Source: an uncultured Croceitalea sp.
Lineage (GTDB): Bacteria; Bacteroidota; Bacteroidia; Flavobacteriales; Flavobacteriaceae
Length of the DNA: 64,000 nucleotides
Assembly (NCBI GenBank): GCA_947494805.1
Contig: CANLWK010000001.1
Span: 1,116,001-1,180,000 of the forward strand
Reading direction: 5' to 3'
Below the pieces are notes generated by a model, which made no database searches, was not told where the DNA came from, and saw only the letters and a list, made by a program, of their open reading frames with translations. The translations under genes were made by a program, and so were the position numbers. Positions 52,873 through 61,671 of this stretch are shown here, piece by piece. Positions within the stretch are counted from its first letter, which is position 1, and every line of letters starts with the position of its first letter.

Positions 52873-54087
52873 TTAATATGTAAAAATGCTTCCTGTAAAC
52901 AGTAAGATGATCGTAATCAGCGCTAAAAAAGCAAAAACTGAATTCAGGAACAAATATTTAACAATCGTTTTAAAAACGCCTTGGCCGTAAAACTTTCGCA
53001 TGGCTTGAAACAGGTAGACCGAAAATACGGTCAAAAATAAACCCGCTGTAGACCAATTTAAAAGGGTGTCTATTATCCAGCTAAGGATGAGCAAGATAAA
53101 TAATAACGATTGGTTGTGGAAACTGAAGATCAAATGATCGGTATAGGTGTATTTTTTGCGGATGTAAACCACTAAAAGAAAAATTGTAAAGACAGGTAAA
53201 AAGAAAAATATGACGAAAGGCAACCTTGAAATAGTATCGTTGACCCAAGTGCCCGGTTGTTCAATGACCTTAAGACCGCTTTTAGATCCGTTAAAGGCCA
53301 TGCGGTTGCTCCATGTGTTTTGGGCTTGGTATTTTTCTCTGGCCTCATCAAAGGTCGAAATAGAATCTTTACGCAACATTTCAAAGAAAAACTCTACTTT
53401 TTTGAGAAACTCGTTAGAGTCAGGGTCTGATTGAAGCTTTGAAAAGTACAATTTAGGGTTGGCCAGTTTTAGGGAATCTGCTTCTCGCTCTAGACGTGCG
53501 TTTTCGTTGATATAGTATTGTATGGAGTCTAATCCTTTAAGGCCTTTGGCAATTTCTGGATCACTGGTGCGAAGTGAGTCCAGATCCGCAAAGACTTTTT
53601 TTAGTTGACCACCAGTTTGAATACTATCTTTCTCCAGTAGTTCATCGGTATCCATTGAAAGTGAAAAATTGCTTTCATCTATTTTTTCGTTTAGACGTAA
53701 ATCATTAAAACTTTCAAAACGATTGGAGTAAGTGACCATTAAAAAATAAAGAAATGCCAAACTCAACAAAAACCGGAACGGATTGGTGTACGACATTCGT
53801 TTTCCCCTAATATAATCTTTGGTGATCGTACCGGGTTTGATCAACATGGTGTACAAGGTGTTGAGCAATTTTGAGTCGTAATTGATAAGACTTGAAAAGA
53901 ACTCGTCAAAAAAATCTTTGAGTACTAGCTTTTTTGTACTGTTCGCCTGTGAGCAGTTGGGGCAATATTTGTCGCTCACATCTAGAATATGTCCGCAGTT
54001 GAGACATTCGGTTCCCCTGAATTTTAACTCGTACCGCCCTTTTGAGATTAGGGAGGTTGTTTTCTTTTTGTTGGCCATTTGGTTCAT
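52873..54087 (-). CDS. DUF3667 membrane protein with zinc ribbon
   Basis: This 404-residue protein starts with a zinc ribbon (TECLNCGHILDVSDKYCPNC). A conserved region follows: LKDFFDEFFSSLINYDSKLLNTLYTML and KPGTITKDYIRGKRMSYTNPFRFLLSLAFLY, both typical of DUF3667. A charged coiled segment (about 125-240) is probably outside the membrane core, and three to four hydrophobic helices (about 290-400) close the protein. The function of the family is unknown. ATG 54078 is an alternative start. It is downstream of the DUF5103 gene by 17 bases. Confidence 0.82.
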   Translation of the reverse strand: MNQMANKKKTTSLISKGRYELKFRGTECLNCGHILDVSDKYCPNCSQANSTKKLVLKDFFDEFFSSLINYDSKLLNTLYTMLIKPGTITKDYIRGKRMSYTNPFRFLLSLAFLYFLMVTYSNRFESFNDLRLNEKIDESNFSLSMDTDELLEKDSIQTGGQLKKVFADLDSLRTSDPEIAKGLKGLDSIQYYINENARLEREADSLKLANPKLYFSKLQSDPDSNEFLKKVEFFFEMLRKDSISTFDEAREKYQAQNTWSNRMAFNGSKSGLKVIEQPGTWVNDTISRLPFVIFFFLPVFTIFLLVVYIRKKYTYTDHLIFSFHNQSLLFILLILSWIIDTLLNWSTAGLFLTVFSVYLFQAMRKFYGQGVFKTIVKYLFLNSVFAFLALITIILLFTGSIFTY

Positions 54088-54104
54088 TGGTGGCCTAAAG
54101 ATAA

Positions 54105-55349
54105 TTAATTGCTGATATCCCTAGAATTTGTCGTGCCAATACCTATGATACTATCATAAAAGTCTCCAAAATCTCGGTAATACACTAAAATGAGATAGTT
54201 GTTCTCAGTGAAATGAAAGTCACCGCTTACTTGGTTGGGCCTAAGGGTACCATCTTCTTTTTGTACGACAAATTTATAATTGTAAAAACCCTGTTTGATA
54301 GGGTATTCCAGTTCAAAATTTCCAGTTTCCTCATTATAGGCCATTAAATTTTCTTCACTTAGATCGTAGTTGTTGAATTTGCCGTAAACATATACTTGGT
54401 CAAGGCCAAGTTCGGCTTCATAGGGCAGTGAGAAGTGCACCTTGGTATATTCCGCTTCGCGGGAAACATCATCACCTTGAAGCGTGCGAACCACAAAATC
54501 ACCGTTTACGTCAGGAAAATAGGTGTATGGCCTATCGTATCTAAACTCATTCGGAAACAGGTAGTGATGGTACAACTCTTTGAAGTCTATTTTAGAGATG
54601 GCAAAGGTCGGTGTGCGCAAATCTTTGGTGTCAAAGTTCAAAAACTCATTACCGCCTAAAAAACTGGTCTCTTGGTCATATTTATAGACCAATTCAGTAC
54701 CTACCGTAAATTGGGGTTTGATATTGTAAAGTGCCGTGGGCCAAAAATGATTTTGAATGATGGACACTTTAACCTCTTGTTTGGGGTTTACCACCGGAAA
54801 GCCCGTGGTATTGATATTGAATTGAACGATTTGTTTTTCATTCAAAAACTCAAAATTGCGAGAACGTTTGACCACACCACCGACTTGAACAACATCTTTG
54901 TATACTACAAACCGTCTTGAGAACTGTAATTCTTGGTTCATATTGTAAATTTCAAGTACGTAATTGCCAGTTACCTTTAATTGCACTTCATTATTCGGAA
55001 TGGTCAATCGGTAATTCGAATAAGGTTGCAGGGTATTGTAACTGTTTTCGTAATCGATGATACGTTGGTTGTCGATACCATTGAGGTATTGTGATTTCAA
55101 AAGTTGTGAAGGGGTCCAATCGTAATCACAATGTATAATTTTGTAGTAGTAATCTTGTTCGCTTGCTGTGAGGTCATCAAACTCAAGCGTCATGGATTCA
55201 CCCAATTGAACTACCGGAAACTGGTCCTCGGTCGGCCCTTTGAAAATAACCGTCTTGATATTGGCAGGTGGGTTAATCTCTTCCTGCACTTGGGCAAAGG
55301 CATAAAAGCTTGTTAAAAAAAACAGTAGGTGTTTAAGAAAAAAACGCAT
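54105..55349 (-). CDS. DUF5103 protein (type IX secretion plug-type)
   Basis: This 414-residue exported protein has a signal peptide (LLFFLTSFYAFAQ). The DUF5103 region covers most of the mature part: YYYKIIHCDYDWTPSQLLKSQYLNG, GNYVLEIYNMNQELQFSRRFVVY and AELGLDQVYVYGKFNNYDL. It ends with a beta-sandwich fold of CBM48/E-set type (FYNYKFVVQKEDGTL). In gliding flavobacteria a protein of this family closes the unoccupied SprA translocon of type IX secretion. The gene is divergent from nqrA with a 152-bp gap. Confidence 0.8.
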   Translation of the reverse strand: MRFFLKHLLFFLTSFYAFAQVQEEINPPANIKTVIFKGPTEDQFPVVQLGESMTLEFDDLTASEQDYYYKIIHCDYDWTPSQLLKSQYLNGIDNQRIIDYENSYNTLQPYSNYRLTIPNNEVQLKVTGNYVLEIYNMNQELQFSRRFVVYKDVVQVGGVVKRSRNFEFLNEKQIVQFNINTTGFPVVNPKQEVKVSIIQNHFWPTALYNIKPQFTVGTELVYKYDQETSFLGGNEFLNFDTKDLRTPTFAISKIDFKELYHHYLFPNEFRYDRPYTYFPDVNGDFVVRTLQGDDVSREAEYTKVHFSLPYEAELGLDQVYVYGKFNNYDLSEENLMAYNEETGNFELEYPIKQGFYNYKFVVQKEDGTLRPNQVSGDFHFTENNYLILVYYRDFGDFYDSIIGIGTTNSRDISN

Positions 55350-55458
55350 TCAGAGCAAATTTTAAAGGTAAAGGTAAACAAAAAGTGTGCCCAACAAATT
55401 AAGCTCGACATAATCCCAAATTTCTAGGCAATAATTACAATTTTTACCGTTTTAGTAG

Positions 55459-55466
55459 TAAATTTG
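55459..55466 (+). promoter_or_regulatory. Probable -7 element for the nqr operon
   Basis: TAAATTTG matches TAnnTTTG exactly, 35 bases upstream of the nqrA ATG. The -33 region lacks a clear TTG. Confidence 0.4.
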
Positions 55467-55501
55467 CATGCAATTTTTGTTAACGAAAGGTCCATATCAA
55501 T

Positions 55502-56854
55502 ATGTCTAAAGACATCCGAATTAAGAAAGGTTTGAACATTAACCTTGTCGGGGCTGCTGAACAAACTACATCAAAAGCTGTTTCAAGCAATGTTTACGCC
55601 CTAAATCTCGACGACTTTCATGGCATCACCCCTAAAATGTTGGTTAAAGAAGGCGCTGAACTAAAAGCAGGGGAGCCTATTTTTTATAATAAGAATATCG
55701 AAGAGATGCTCTTTGTTTCCCCCGTAAGTGGAGAACTTGTAGAAATCGTCAGAGGTGCACGTAGACGCATTTTAACGTTGAAGATTTTAGCGGACAAGGA
55801 GCAAAGCTATCAAGATGCCAAAACTATTGATTTAGAAAAAGCTGATGCCGATTTGGTCAGAAAGACCTTGTTGCAATCAGGTTGTTGGCCTTTTATCAAA
55901 CAAAGACCTTATGACATCGTAGCAAACCCCGATGCGACCCCAAAGGCTATTTTCGTTTCTGCACATGCAACCGCACCTTTGGCTGCAGATGTAGAGTATG
56001 TTTTAAATGGTAAAGAGGTTGAATTACAGGCTGCAATTACGGCTCTGGGAAAAATGACTCCAGGAAAAATCCATGTATCTGTTGGTAATACGGGTTCATC
56101 GGTGTTTTCAACCATTGATGGAGTTACCTTACATAAAGTTTCTGGCCCACACCCTTCAGGTTTAGTAGGTACACAGATAAATAAAATAGATCCGATCAAT
56201 AAGGGCGAAACGGTATGGACCGTCTCTCCGCAAGATTTGGTCATTATAGGTGAATTTTTATTGACCGGTAAGTTCAATGCAGAACGTACCATTGCTCTTG
56301 CAGGTTCTTCGGTCAAATCGCCAAAATATTATACTACTAAAATTGGCACTGAAATTTCAACCTTTTTGTATGCCAGTGGGGTAACCGAAGATAAGTTTAG
56401 GCTCATCAATGGTGATGTGCTGACCGGTGCAATAACACACCCTGAGGGGTATTTAGGTTTTTATAATAATACGGTTACTGCCATTCCAGAAGGTGATGAT
56501 TATGAGTTCTTCGGATGGAACAAGCCCGTTTTTAATAAGATTTCCTCGACTAGAGCATTGACTTTTTCTTGGTTGAGCAAGAATAAAAAATACGATTTGG
56601 ATACCAATACCAATGGTGAGCACAGAGCTTTTGTGGTTACCGGACGTTATGAAGAAGTGTTTCCACTAGATATTTATCCACTGCAGCTTTTAAAGGCATG
56701 TATGGTCAAAGATTTAGATGAAATGGAGCAATTGGGCCTGTATGAAGTTGCGCCAGAAGACTTTTCGTTGACAGAGTTTATTTGTATCTCAAAACAACCG
56801 CACCAACAGATAATCAGAGAGGGTCTCGATTTAATGTATCAAGAAATTGGATAA
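55502..56854 (+). CDS. nqrA: Na+-translocating NADH:quinone reductase subunit A
   Basis: This 450-residue peripheral subunit of Na+-NQR opens with IRIKKGLNINLVGAAEQ. It has the barrel-sandwich-like LVKEGAELKAGEPIFYNK and FVSPVSGELVEIVRGARR, then RKTLLQSGCWPFIKQRPYD, VSGPHPSGLVGTQINKIDP and YPLQLLKACMVKDLDEMEQLG near the end. All are NqrA family traits. NqrA lies on the cytoplasmic side and is involved in quinone binding. It is the first gene of nqrABCDEF; nqrB starts 2 bases after its stop. Confidence 0.95.
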   Translation: MSKDIRIKKGLNINLVGAAEQTTSKAVSSNVYALNLDDFHGITPKMLVKEGAELKAGEPIFYNKNIEEMLFVSPVSGELVEIVRGARRRILTLKILADKEQSYQDAKTIDLEKADADLVRKTLLQSGCWPFIKQRPYDIVANPDATPKAIFVSAHATAPLAADVEYVLNGKEVELQAAITALGKMTPGKIHVSVGNTGSSVFSTIDGVTLHKVSGPHPSGLVGTQINKIDPINKGETVWTVSPQDLVIIGEFLLTGKFNAERTIALAGSSVKSPKYYTTKIGTEISTFLYASGVTEDKFRLINGDVLTGAITHPEGYLGFYNNTVTAIPEGDDYEFFGWNKPVFNKISSTRALTFSWLSKNKKYDLDTNTNGEHRAFVVTGRYEEVFPLDIYPLQLLKACMVKDLDEMEQLGLYEVAPEDFSLTEFICISKQPHQQIIREGLDLMYQEIG

Positions 56855-56856
56855 AA

Positions 56857-58122
56857 ATGGGCATGAAAGAAAAATTACATCAGCTTAAACTTAAATATCA
56901 GGGCAAAAAGATGGCCCCTGCTTTTAACGCCATTCATACATTTTTGTACTCGCCCAATGAAACTACCCATTCTGGTAGTCATATCAGGGCGGTTGACGAT
57001 TTAAAACGGACCATGAACACTGTTATCATGGCATTGGTACCTTGCCTGTTGTTCGGTATTTTTAATGCCGGTTACCAACATTATTCGGCAATAAACGGTT
57101 TTCCAGAAAACTTTTCCGTTCTAGAGCATTTTATTACTTGGGATAACTTTTGGATAGGTGCCATTACGGTATTGCCATTGGTCATCGTGTCTTACGGAGT
57201 TGGTTTGGCCATCGAATTTGTTTTTGCAGTAATAAAAGGACATGAAGTGGAAGAAGGGTACCTCGTAACAGGTATGTTGGTTCCATTAATAGTGCCAGTA
57301 GATACACCACTTTGGATGTTGGCCGTTGCGGTTGCTTTCGGTGTGGTCATTGGTAAAGAAGTTTTTGGCGGGACAGGTATGAACATTTTGAACCCAGCCT
57401 TGACCATTCGTGCCTTTTTGTTTTTCGCTTACCCTACTTGGATGAGCGGTGACAAGGTATGGGTACATGAGGCGGTTGAGCGCGCAGGTACTGCTGATGC
57501 CATTTCTGGTGAGACAATTCTTGGTTATTTGGCGCAGGGCAATACGGCTGACATGACCGAGAAATATGATATCGCAGAAATGTTCTTCGGATTTATTCCC
57601 GGGTCGGTAGGCGAGACGTCCACGTTTTTGATTCTATTGGGCGGACTGTTTTTGATTTTTACAAAAATTGCTAGTTGGAGGATAATGGTAAGTGCCGTAA
57701 TAGGTTCTCTTGTCATGGGATTGATTTTCAATGGTATCGTTGATGCCGAATGGATTCCTGAATACAGCAAGTTTTATGGTTTGATGCAGTTTGATTTCTG
57801 GCAACACCTAATCGTTGGTGGCCTAGCCTTTGGCATTGTCTACATGGCAACAGACCCCGTAACTGGTTCCCAAACCTATAAGGGCAAATGGATTTATGGA
57901 TTTTTAATCGGTTTCCTTTCAGTAATGATACGTGTATTCAACCCAGGGTATCCTGAAGGGGTTTTCTTGGCTATTTTATTGATGAACGTATTTGCGCCAA
58001 CTATTGATCATTATGTGGTTCAAGGCAACGTGAGAAGAAGAATGAAGCGATTGAAAAACGCAACAATTTTACCAAAACCAAGTGATGGTAAAACAGAACA
58101 ACTTAAAGTAGAAACTGTATAA
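56857..58122 (+). CDS. nqrB: Na+-translocating NADH:quinone reductase subunit B
   Basis: This 421-residue membrane subunit has about ten helices. It carries covalently bound FMN and, with its N-terminal part, the quinone site, and it forms the sodium channel. Family stretches are HTFLYSPNETTHSGSHIRA, HEVEEGYLVTGMLVPLIVP, GTGMNILNPALTIRAFLFF and YMATDPVTGSQTYKGKWIYG. The FMN-Thr (Thr220 by this numbering) lies in DAISGET, where the usual motif reads SGAT. The frame is open from 56782, but ATG 56857 is chosen because it avoids a long overlap with nqrA. Confidence 0.95.
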   Translation: MGMKEKLHQLKLKYQGKKMAPAFNAIHTFLYSPNETTHSGSHIRAVDDLKRTMNTVIMALVPCLLFGIFNAGYQHYSAINGFPENFSVLEHFITWDNFWIGAITVLPLVIVSYGVGLAIEFVFAVIKGHEVEEGYLVTGMLVPLIVPVDTPLWMLAVAVAFGVVIGKEVFGGTGMNILNPALTIRAFLFFAYPTWMSGDKVWVHEAVERAGTADAISGETILGYLAQGNTADMTEKYDIAEMFFGFIPGSVGETSTFLILLGGLFLIFTKIASWRIMVSAVIGSLVMGLIFNGIVDAEWIPEYSKFYGLMQFDFWQHLIVGGLAFGIVYMATDPVTGSQTYKGKWIYGFLIGFLSVMIRVFNPGYPEGVFLAILLMNVFAPTIDHYVVQGNVRRRMKRLKNATILPKPSDGKTEQLKVETV

Positions 58123-58123
58123 T

Positions 58124-58876
58124 ATGGCAATTAATACTGATAAGAACGTATACACGGTAGTATTCGCGTCGATCATGGTCGTCGTTGTAGGTGCTATTTT
58201 GGCATCTTTTGCTTCCGGACTTCGCCCTCGAATTGATGAGAACGAACGTTTTGCAAAGCAACAGAACATTTTATATGCAATGGGTGTTCATGAGAATACT
58301 GAAGACAGCGGTGTGAATTTCATTCCAACAGATAGGGTAGAGAATGAGTTTGCCAATTATATCAAAGAGCAATACGTCTTGAACAATAATGGTGATGTTG
58401 AGCAATATGAAGAAGCGTATCTACTTGATTTAAAAAAGCAAATAGCTGCACTTAAAAAAGGCGAAGAAGCCAAACTTCCCTTCTTCATAGGTGAAAAAGA
58501 CGGTAAAAAATCATACATCTTACCCATGTACGGAAAAGGACTTTGGGATGCTATTTGGGGTTTTATGGCACTTGACGAGAATTTAGTGGTTCAAGGGGTG
58601 TATTTTGACCATAAGGGAGAAACACCGGGACTTGGAGCAAACATTAAATTGCGTTACTTCATGGATGATTTTAGCGGGGAGTATGTGGTGGATGGAAACC
58701 AGTTCAAAGGCATCGCTGTGGCCAAAGGCAACAACGATCCATTGAACGAAAATAAAGAAGATTATGAGGTAGATGCCTTGGCGGGGGCTACAATTACCGG
58801 AAACGGGGTCGCTGCCATGATAAAAGAGAGCCTCAATTTGTACAAACCATATTTACAAACTGTAAGAATTAACTAA
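58124..58876 (+). CDS. nqrC: Na+-translocating NADH:quinone reductase subunit C
   Basis: This 250-residue subunit has one N-terminal membrane helix (VVFASIMVVVVGAILASFA) and a periplasmic FMN-binding domain. The flavinylation motif is VDALAGATITGNGV, with Thr223 as the FMN attachment residue. DHKGETPGLGANI and GLWDAIWGFMALD are family traits. The FMN is attached by ApbE, encoded at 62051. It lies 1 base after nqrB and 1 base before nqrD. Confidence 0.95.
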   Translation: MAINTDKNVYTVVFASIMVVVVGAILASFASGLRPRIDENERFAKQQNILYAMGVHENTEDSGVNFIPTDRVENEFANYIKEQYVLNNNGDVEQYEEAYLLDLKKQIAALKKGEEAKLPFFIGEKDGKKSYILPMYGKGLWDAIWGFMALDENLVVQGVYFDHKGETPGLGANIKLRYFMDDFSGEYVVDGNQFKGIAVAKGNNDPLNENKEDYEVDALAGATITGNGVAAMIKESLNLYKPYLQTVRIN

Positions 58877-58877
58877 G

Positions 58878-59525
58878 ATGGCGTTACTTTCAAAAAAAGA
58901 TACAAATCTAATTTTAGATCCCTTGGCGGACAATAACCCCATTACCATTCAAGTATTAGGGATCTGTTCTGCACTTGCGATTACCGCCGAGTTACAGGCA
59001 TCTGTAGTTATGGCGATTTCTGTAATTTTTGTAATGGGCGTTGGTAACGTAGTGATTTCGTTGCTGCGAAATGTGATTCCATCAAAAATTCGAATCATTG
59101 TACAATTAGTTGTTGTAGCTACTTTGGTGATTATGGTAGACCAAGTATTAAAGGCATTTGCCTATGAGTTGAGCAAGACTCTGGGTGCTTTTGTTGGACT
59201 TATTATTACCAACTGTATTATTATGGGACGTTTTGAGGCCTTCGCTTTGGGAAATGGCCCTTGGCGTTCGTTTCTTGATGGTATCGGTAATGCATTGGGT
59301 TATGGTGTGATTCTAGTGATTGTCGGGTTCTTTAGAGAACTATTGGGTACAGGCACCTTGTTCGGTATCCCGGTATTGGGCGACCCTATTGCCAAAACAG
59401 GATTGTACTCCATAGGATACGAAAACAACGGATTCATGATTATTCCGCCAGCTGCCTTGATAGTTGTCGGCATTTTGATTTGGATTCAGCGTTCTCGAAA
59501 CAAGGCATTAATTGAAGAAGCATAA
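58878..59525 (+). CDS. nqrD: Na+-translocating NADH:quinone reductase subunit D
   Basis: This 215-residue subunit has six membrane helices and an inverted pseudo-symmetry with NqrE. Cys30 in LGICSALAIT and Cys113 in IITNCIIMGRFEAFALGN are the conserved ligands of the intramembrane iron or 2Fe-2S centre shared with NqrE. DGIGNALGYGVILVIVGFFRELLG is another family stretch. Spacing to both neighbours is 1-10 bases. Confidence 0.95.
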   Translation: MALLSKKDTNLILDPLADNNPITIQVLGICSALAITAELQASVVMAISVIFVMGVGNVVISLLRNVIPSKIRIIVQLVVVATLVIMVDQVLKAFAYELSKTLGAFVGLIITNCIIMGRFEAFALGNGPWRSFLDGIGNALGYGVILVIVGFFRELLGTGTLFGIPVLGDPIAKTGLYSIGYENNGFMIIPPAALIVVGILIWIQRSRNKALIEEA

Positions 59526-59535
59526 ATAGAAGATT

Positions 59536-60279
59536 ATGTTAGAACATTTAGAATTATTCTTTAAGTCCATTTTCATTGATAACATGGTTTTCGCCGTGTT
59601 CTTGGGAATGTGTTCATACTTAGCAGTATCAAAAAAAGTAAGTACTGCCGTAGGGTTAGGGGCAGCGGTAATCTTCGTATTGGCTGTAACAGTACCCTTA
59701 AATTGGTTATTGGACCAATATTTACTTCGTGATGGAGCCCTGGCATGGTTGGGACCTGAGTACGCAGACTACAATTTGAGCTTTTTATCGTTTATTCTGT
59801 TTATAGCGACCATAGCAACGATGGTGCAATTGGTTGAAATTGTGGTTGAGAAATTTTCTCCATCATTATATAATTCATTAGGTATATTCTTACCGCTGAT
59901 CGCAGTGAACTGTGCAATTTTAGGTGGTTCACTTTTTATGCAAGCACGTGAGATCCCTACTTTAGGGTTGGCGCTAAACTATGGTGTAAGCTCGGGTATT
60001 GGCTGGTTCTTGGCTATTTTGGCTATTGCTGCCATACGCGAGAAAATCAGATATTCAAATGTACCTGCACCTTTGCGTGGTTTGGGTATTACCTTCATCA
60101 TTACCGGTTTGATGGGTATCGGTTTTCAAAGTTTTGGTGGAATGTTGACCGGAGACAATGAACCGCCTGAAGCTGAAGAACCAACAACAGTTGAAAAGAT
60201 TGAAGAGAAGAAAATTATTGAAGAAGAGATTGAAGATGATGAAAAGGCAATCTCTTATAACGATGTAATAAACGAATAA
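59536..60279 (+). CDS. nqrE: Na+-translocating NADH:quinone reductase subunit E, with acidic tail
   Basis: This 247-residue subunit has six membrane helices. Cys26 in LGMCSYLAVSKK and the later Cys in IAVNCAILGGSLFM are the iron ligands shared with NqrD. The conserved core ends near residue 205 with GIGFQSFGGM. About 40 residues rich in Glu, Asp and Lys follow (EPPEAEEPTTVEKIEEKK onward). The usual family length is about 200 residues, so this tail is an addition; it would face the cytoplasm or periplasm depending on the last helix. Confidence 0.94.
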   Translation: MLEHLELFFKSIFIDNMVFAVFLGMCSYLAVSKKVSTAVGLGAAVIFVLAVTVPLNWLLDQYLLRDGALAWLGPEYADYNLSFLSFILFIATIATMVQLVEIVVEKFSPSLYNSLGIFLPLIAVNCAILGGSLFMQAREIPTLGLALNYGVSSGIGWFLAILAIAAIREKIRYSNVPAPLRGLGITFIITGLMGIGFQSFGGMLTGDNEPPEAEEPTTVEKIEEKKIIEEEIEDDEKAISYNDVINE

Positions 60280-60280
60280 G

Positions 60281-61588
60281 ATGATATTAGCTACAAGTAC
60301 TGGTGGTACCATTCTAATAACCGTAGTTGCGTTTTTAATATTATTATTGCTTTTGGTAGCACTGTTGCTGTTTACCAAAGAAAAGCTTTCACCTTCAGGT
60401 CCGGTTACCTTGACCATCAATGGTGAGAAGAAAATAGAGGTGCCCTCTGGTAGTACATTGTTATCAACACTGGGTAACCAAAAAGTATTTTTGCCATCGG
60501 CCTGCGGTGGCGGTGGAACCTGTATTCAATGTGAGTGCCATGTGCTTTCTGGCGGTGGGGAAGCTTTGCCTACGGAAACACCACATTTTTCGAGAAAAGA
60601 GTTACAACACGGTGCACGTTTGGCTTGTCAGGTAAAAGTAAAACAGGATATGGAAATTACCATTCCTGAAGAGGTTTTTGGTATCAAAAAGTGGCCGGCC
60701 AAAGTGGTTCGAAACTATAATGTAGCTTCTTTTATTAAAGAATTTGTAGTTGAGATTCCTGAGGATATGGGCTACAAAGCGGGAGGGTATATTCAAATTG
60801 AGGTTCCTAAATGTGAAGTAAAATTTGCAGATATGGATATCACTGCACACCCTGAAGAACACGATGCCCCAGATAAGTTTCAGGCTGAGTGGGATAAGTT
60901 CAACTTGTGGCCATTGGTGATGAAGAATCCAGAATTGGTAGAAAGAGCCTATTCAATGGCTTCTTTTCCAGCTGAAGGAAGAGAGATTATGTTGAATGTT
61001 CGTATTGCCACCCCACCATGGGACCGTTCTAAAAACGGTTGGATGGATGTTAACCCAGGTGTTGCGTCTTCTTATATTTTTGGTTTAAAACCTGGAGATG
61101 ACGTGGTTATCTCAGGACCTTACGGAGAATTCTTTATCAATGAGTCAGAATCTGAGATGCTGTATGTTGGTGGTGGTGCAGGTATGGCTCCAATGCGTTC
61201 GCATTTGTACCATCTGTTCAAAACCTTAAAGACCAATAGAAAGGTGTCATACTGGTACGGTGGTCGATCAAAACGAGAGTTGTTCTATCTGGACCATTTT
61301 TACCAGTTAGAGAAGGAGTTTCCAAATTTCAAGTTCTACTTGGCACTTTCTGAGCCTTTGGAAGAGGATAATTGGAAAGTAAAAGAAAATATTGATGCCC
61401 CTGGAGACGGTTTTGTTGGATTCATACATAATTGTGTAATCGATAATTACTTGAACCATCATGATTCACCTGAAGATATTGAACTATATTTCTGTGGCCC
61501 ACCGTTGATGAACAAAGCGGTCCAAAAAATGGGCGAAGATTTTGGTATACCTGACGAGCACATCAGATTTGATGATTTCGGCGGATAA
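60281..61588 (+). CDS. nqrF: Na+-translocating NADH:quinone reductase subunit F
   Basis: This 435-residue NADH-oxidising subunit has one N-terminal membrane helix (about 10-31). A ferredoxin-like domain has Cys75, Cys81, Cys84 and Cys116 (SACGGGGTCIQCECH, RLACQV) for a 2Fe-2S cluster. The FAD domain has ERAYSMASFP, and the NADH-binding part has MLYVGGGAGMAPMRSHL and ELYFCGPPLMNKAV. Electrons pass from NADH through FAD and iron-sulphur to the membrane subunits. It ends the operon, with a terminator 46 bases downstream. Confidence 0.96.
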   Translation: MILATSTGGTILITVVAFLILLLLLVALLLFTKEKLSPSGPVTLTINGEKKIEVPSGSTLLSTLGNQKVFLPSACGGGGTCIQCECHVLSGGGEALPTETPHFSRKELQHGARLACQVKVKQDMEITIPEEVFGIKKWPAKVVRNYNVASFIKEFVVEIPEDMGYKAGGYIQIEVPKCEVKFADMDITAHPEEHDAPDKFQAEWDKFNLWPLVMKNPELVERAYSMASFPAEGREIMLNVRIATPPWDRSKNGWMDVNPGVASSYIFGLKPGDDVVISGPYGEFFINESESEMLYVGGGAGMAPMRSHLYHLFKTLKTNRKVSYWYGGRSKRELFYLDHFYQLEKEFPNFKFYLALSEPLEEDNWKVKENIDAPGDGFVGFIHNCVIDNYLNHHDSPEDIELYFCGPPLMNKAVQKMGEDFGIPDEHIRFDDFGG

Positions 61589-61633
61589 CATTAATAAATT
61601 ACCCCTTAATTTAAGTTGAGAGGTTCAAAATAT

Positions 61634-61663
61634 AAAGCCGATACCATAAGTATCGGCTTTTTT
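61634..61663 (+). terminator. Intrinsic terminator of the nqr operon
   Basis: AAAGCCGATAC (61634-61644) and GTATCGGCTTT (61650-61660) form an 11-bp stem with a 5-base loop and a T-run. Confidence 0.88.
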
Positions 61664-61671
61664 ATGACCCT

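Noticed and set aside
56782-56856. nqrB start inside nqrA
   Set aside because: A 73-base overlap is unlikely; ATG 56857 is 2 bases after the nqrA stop and fits the family start.
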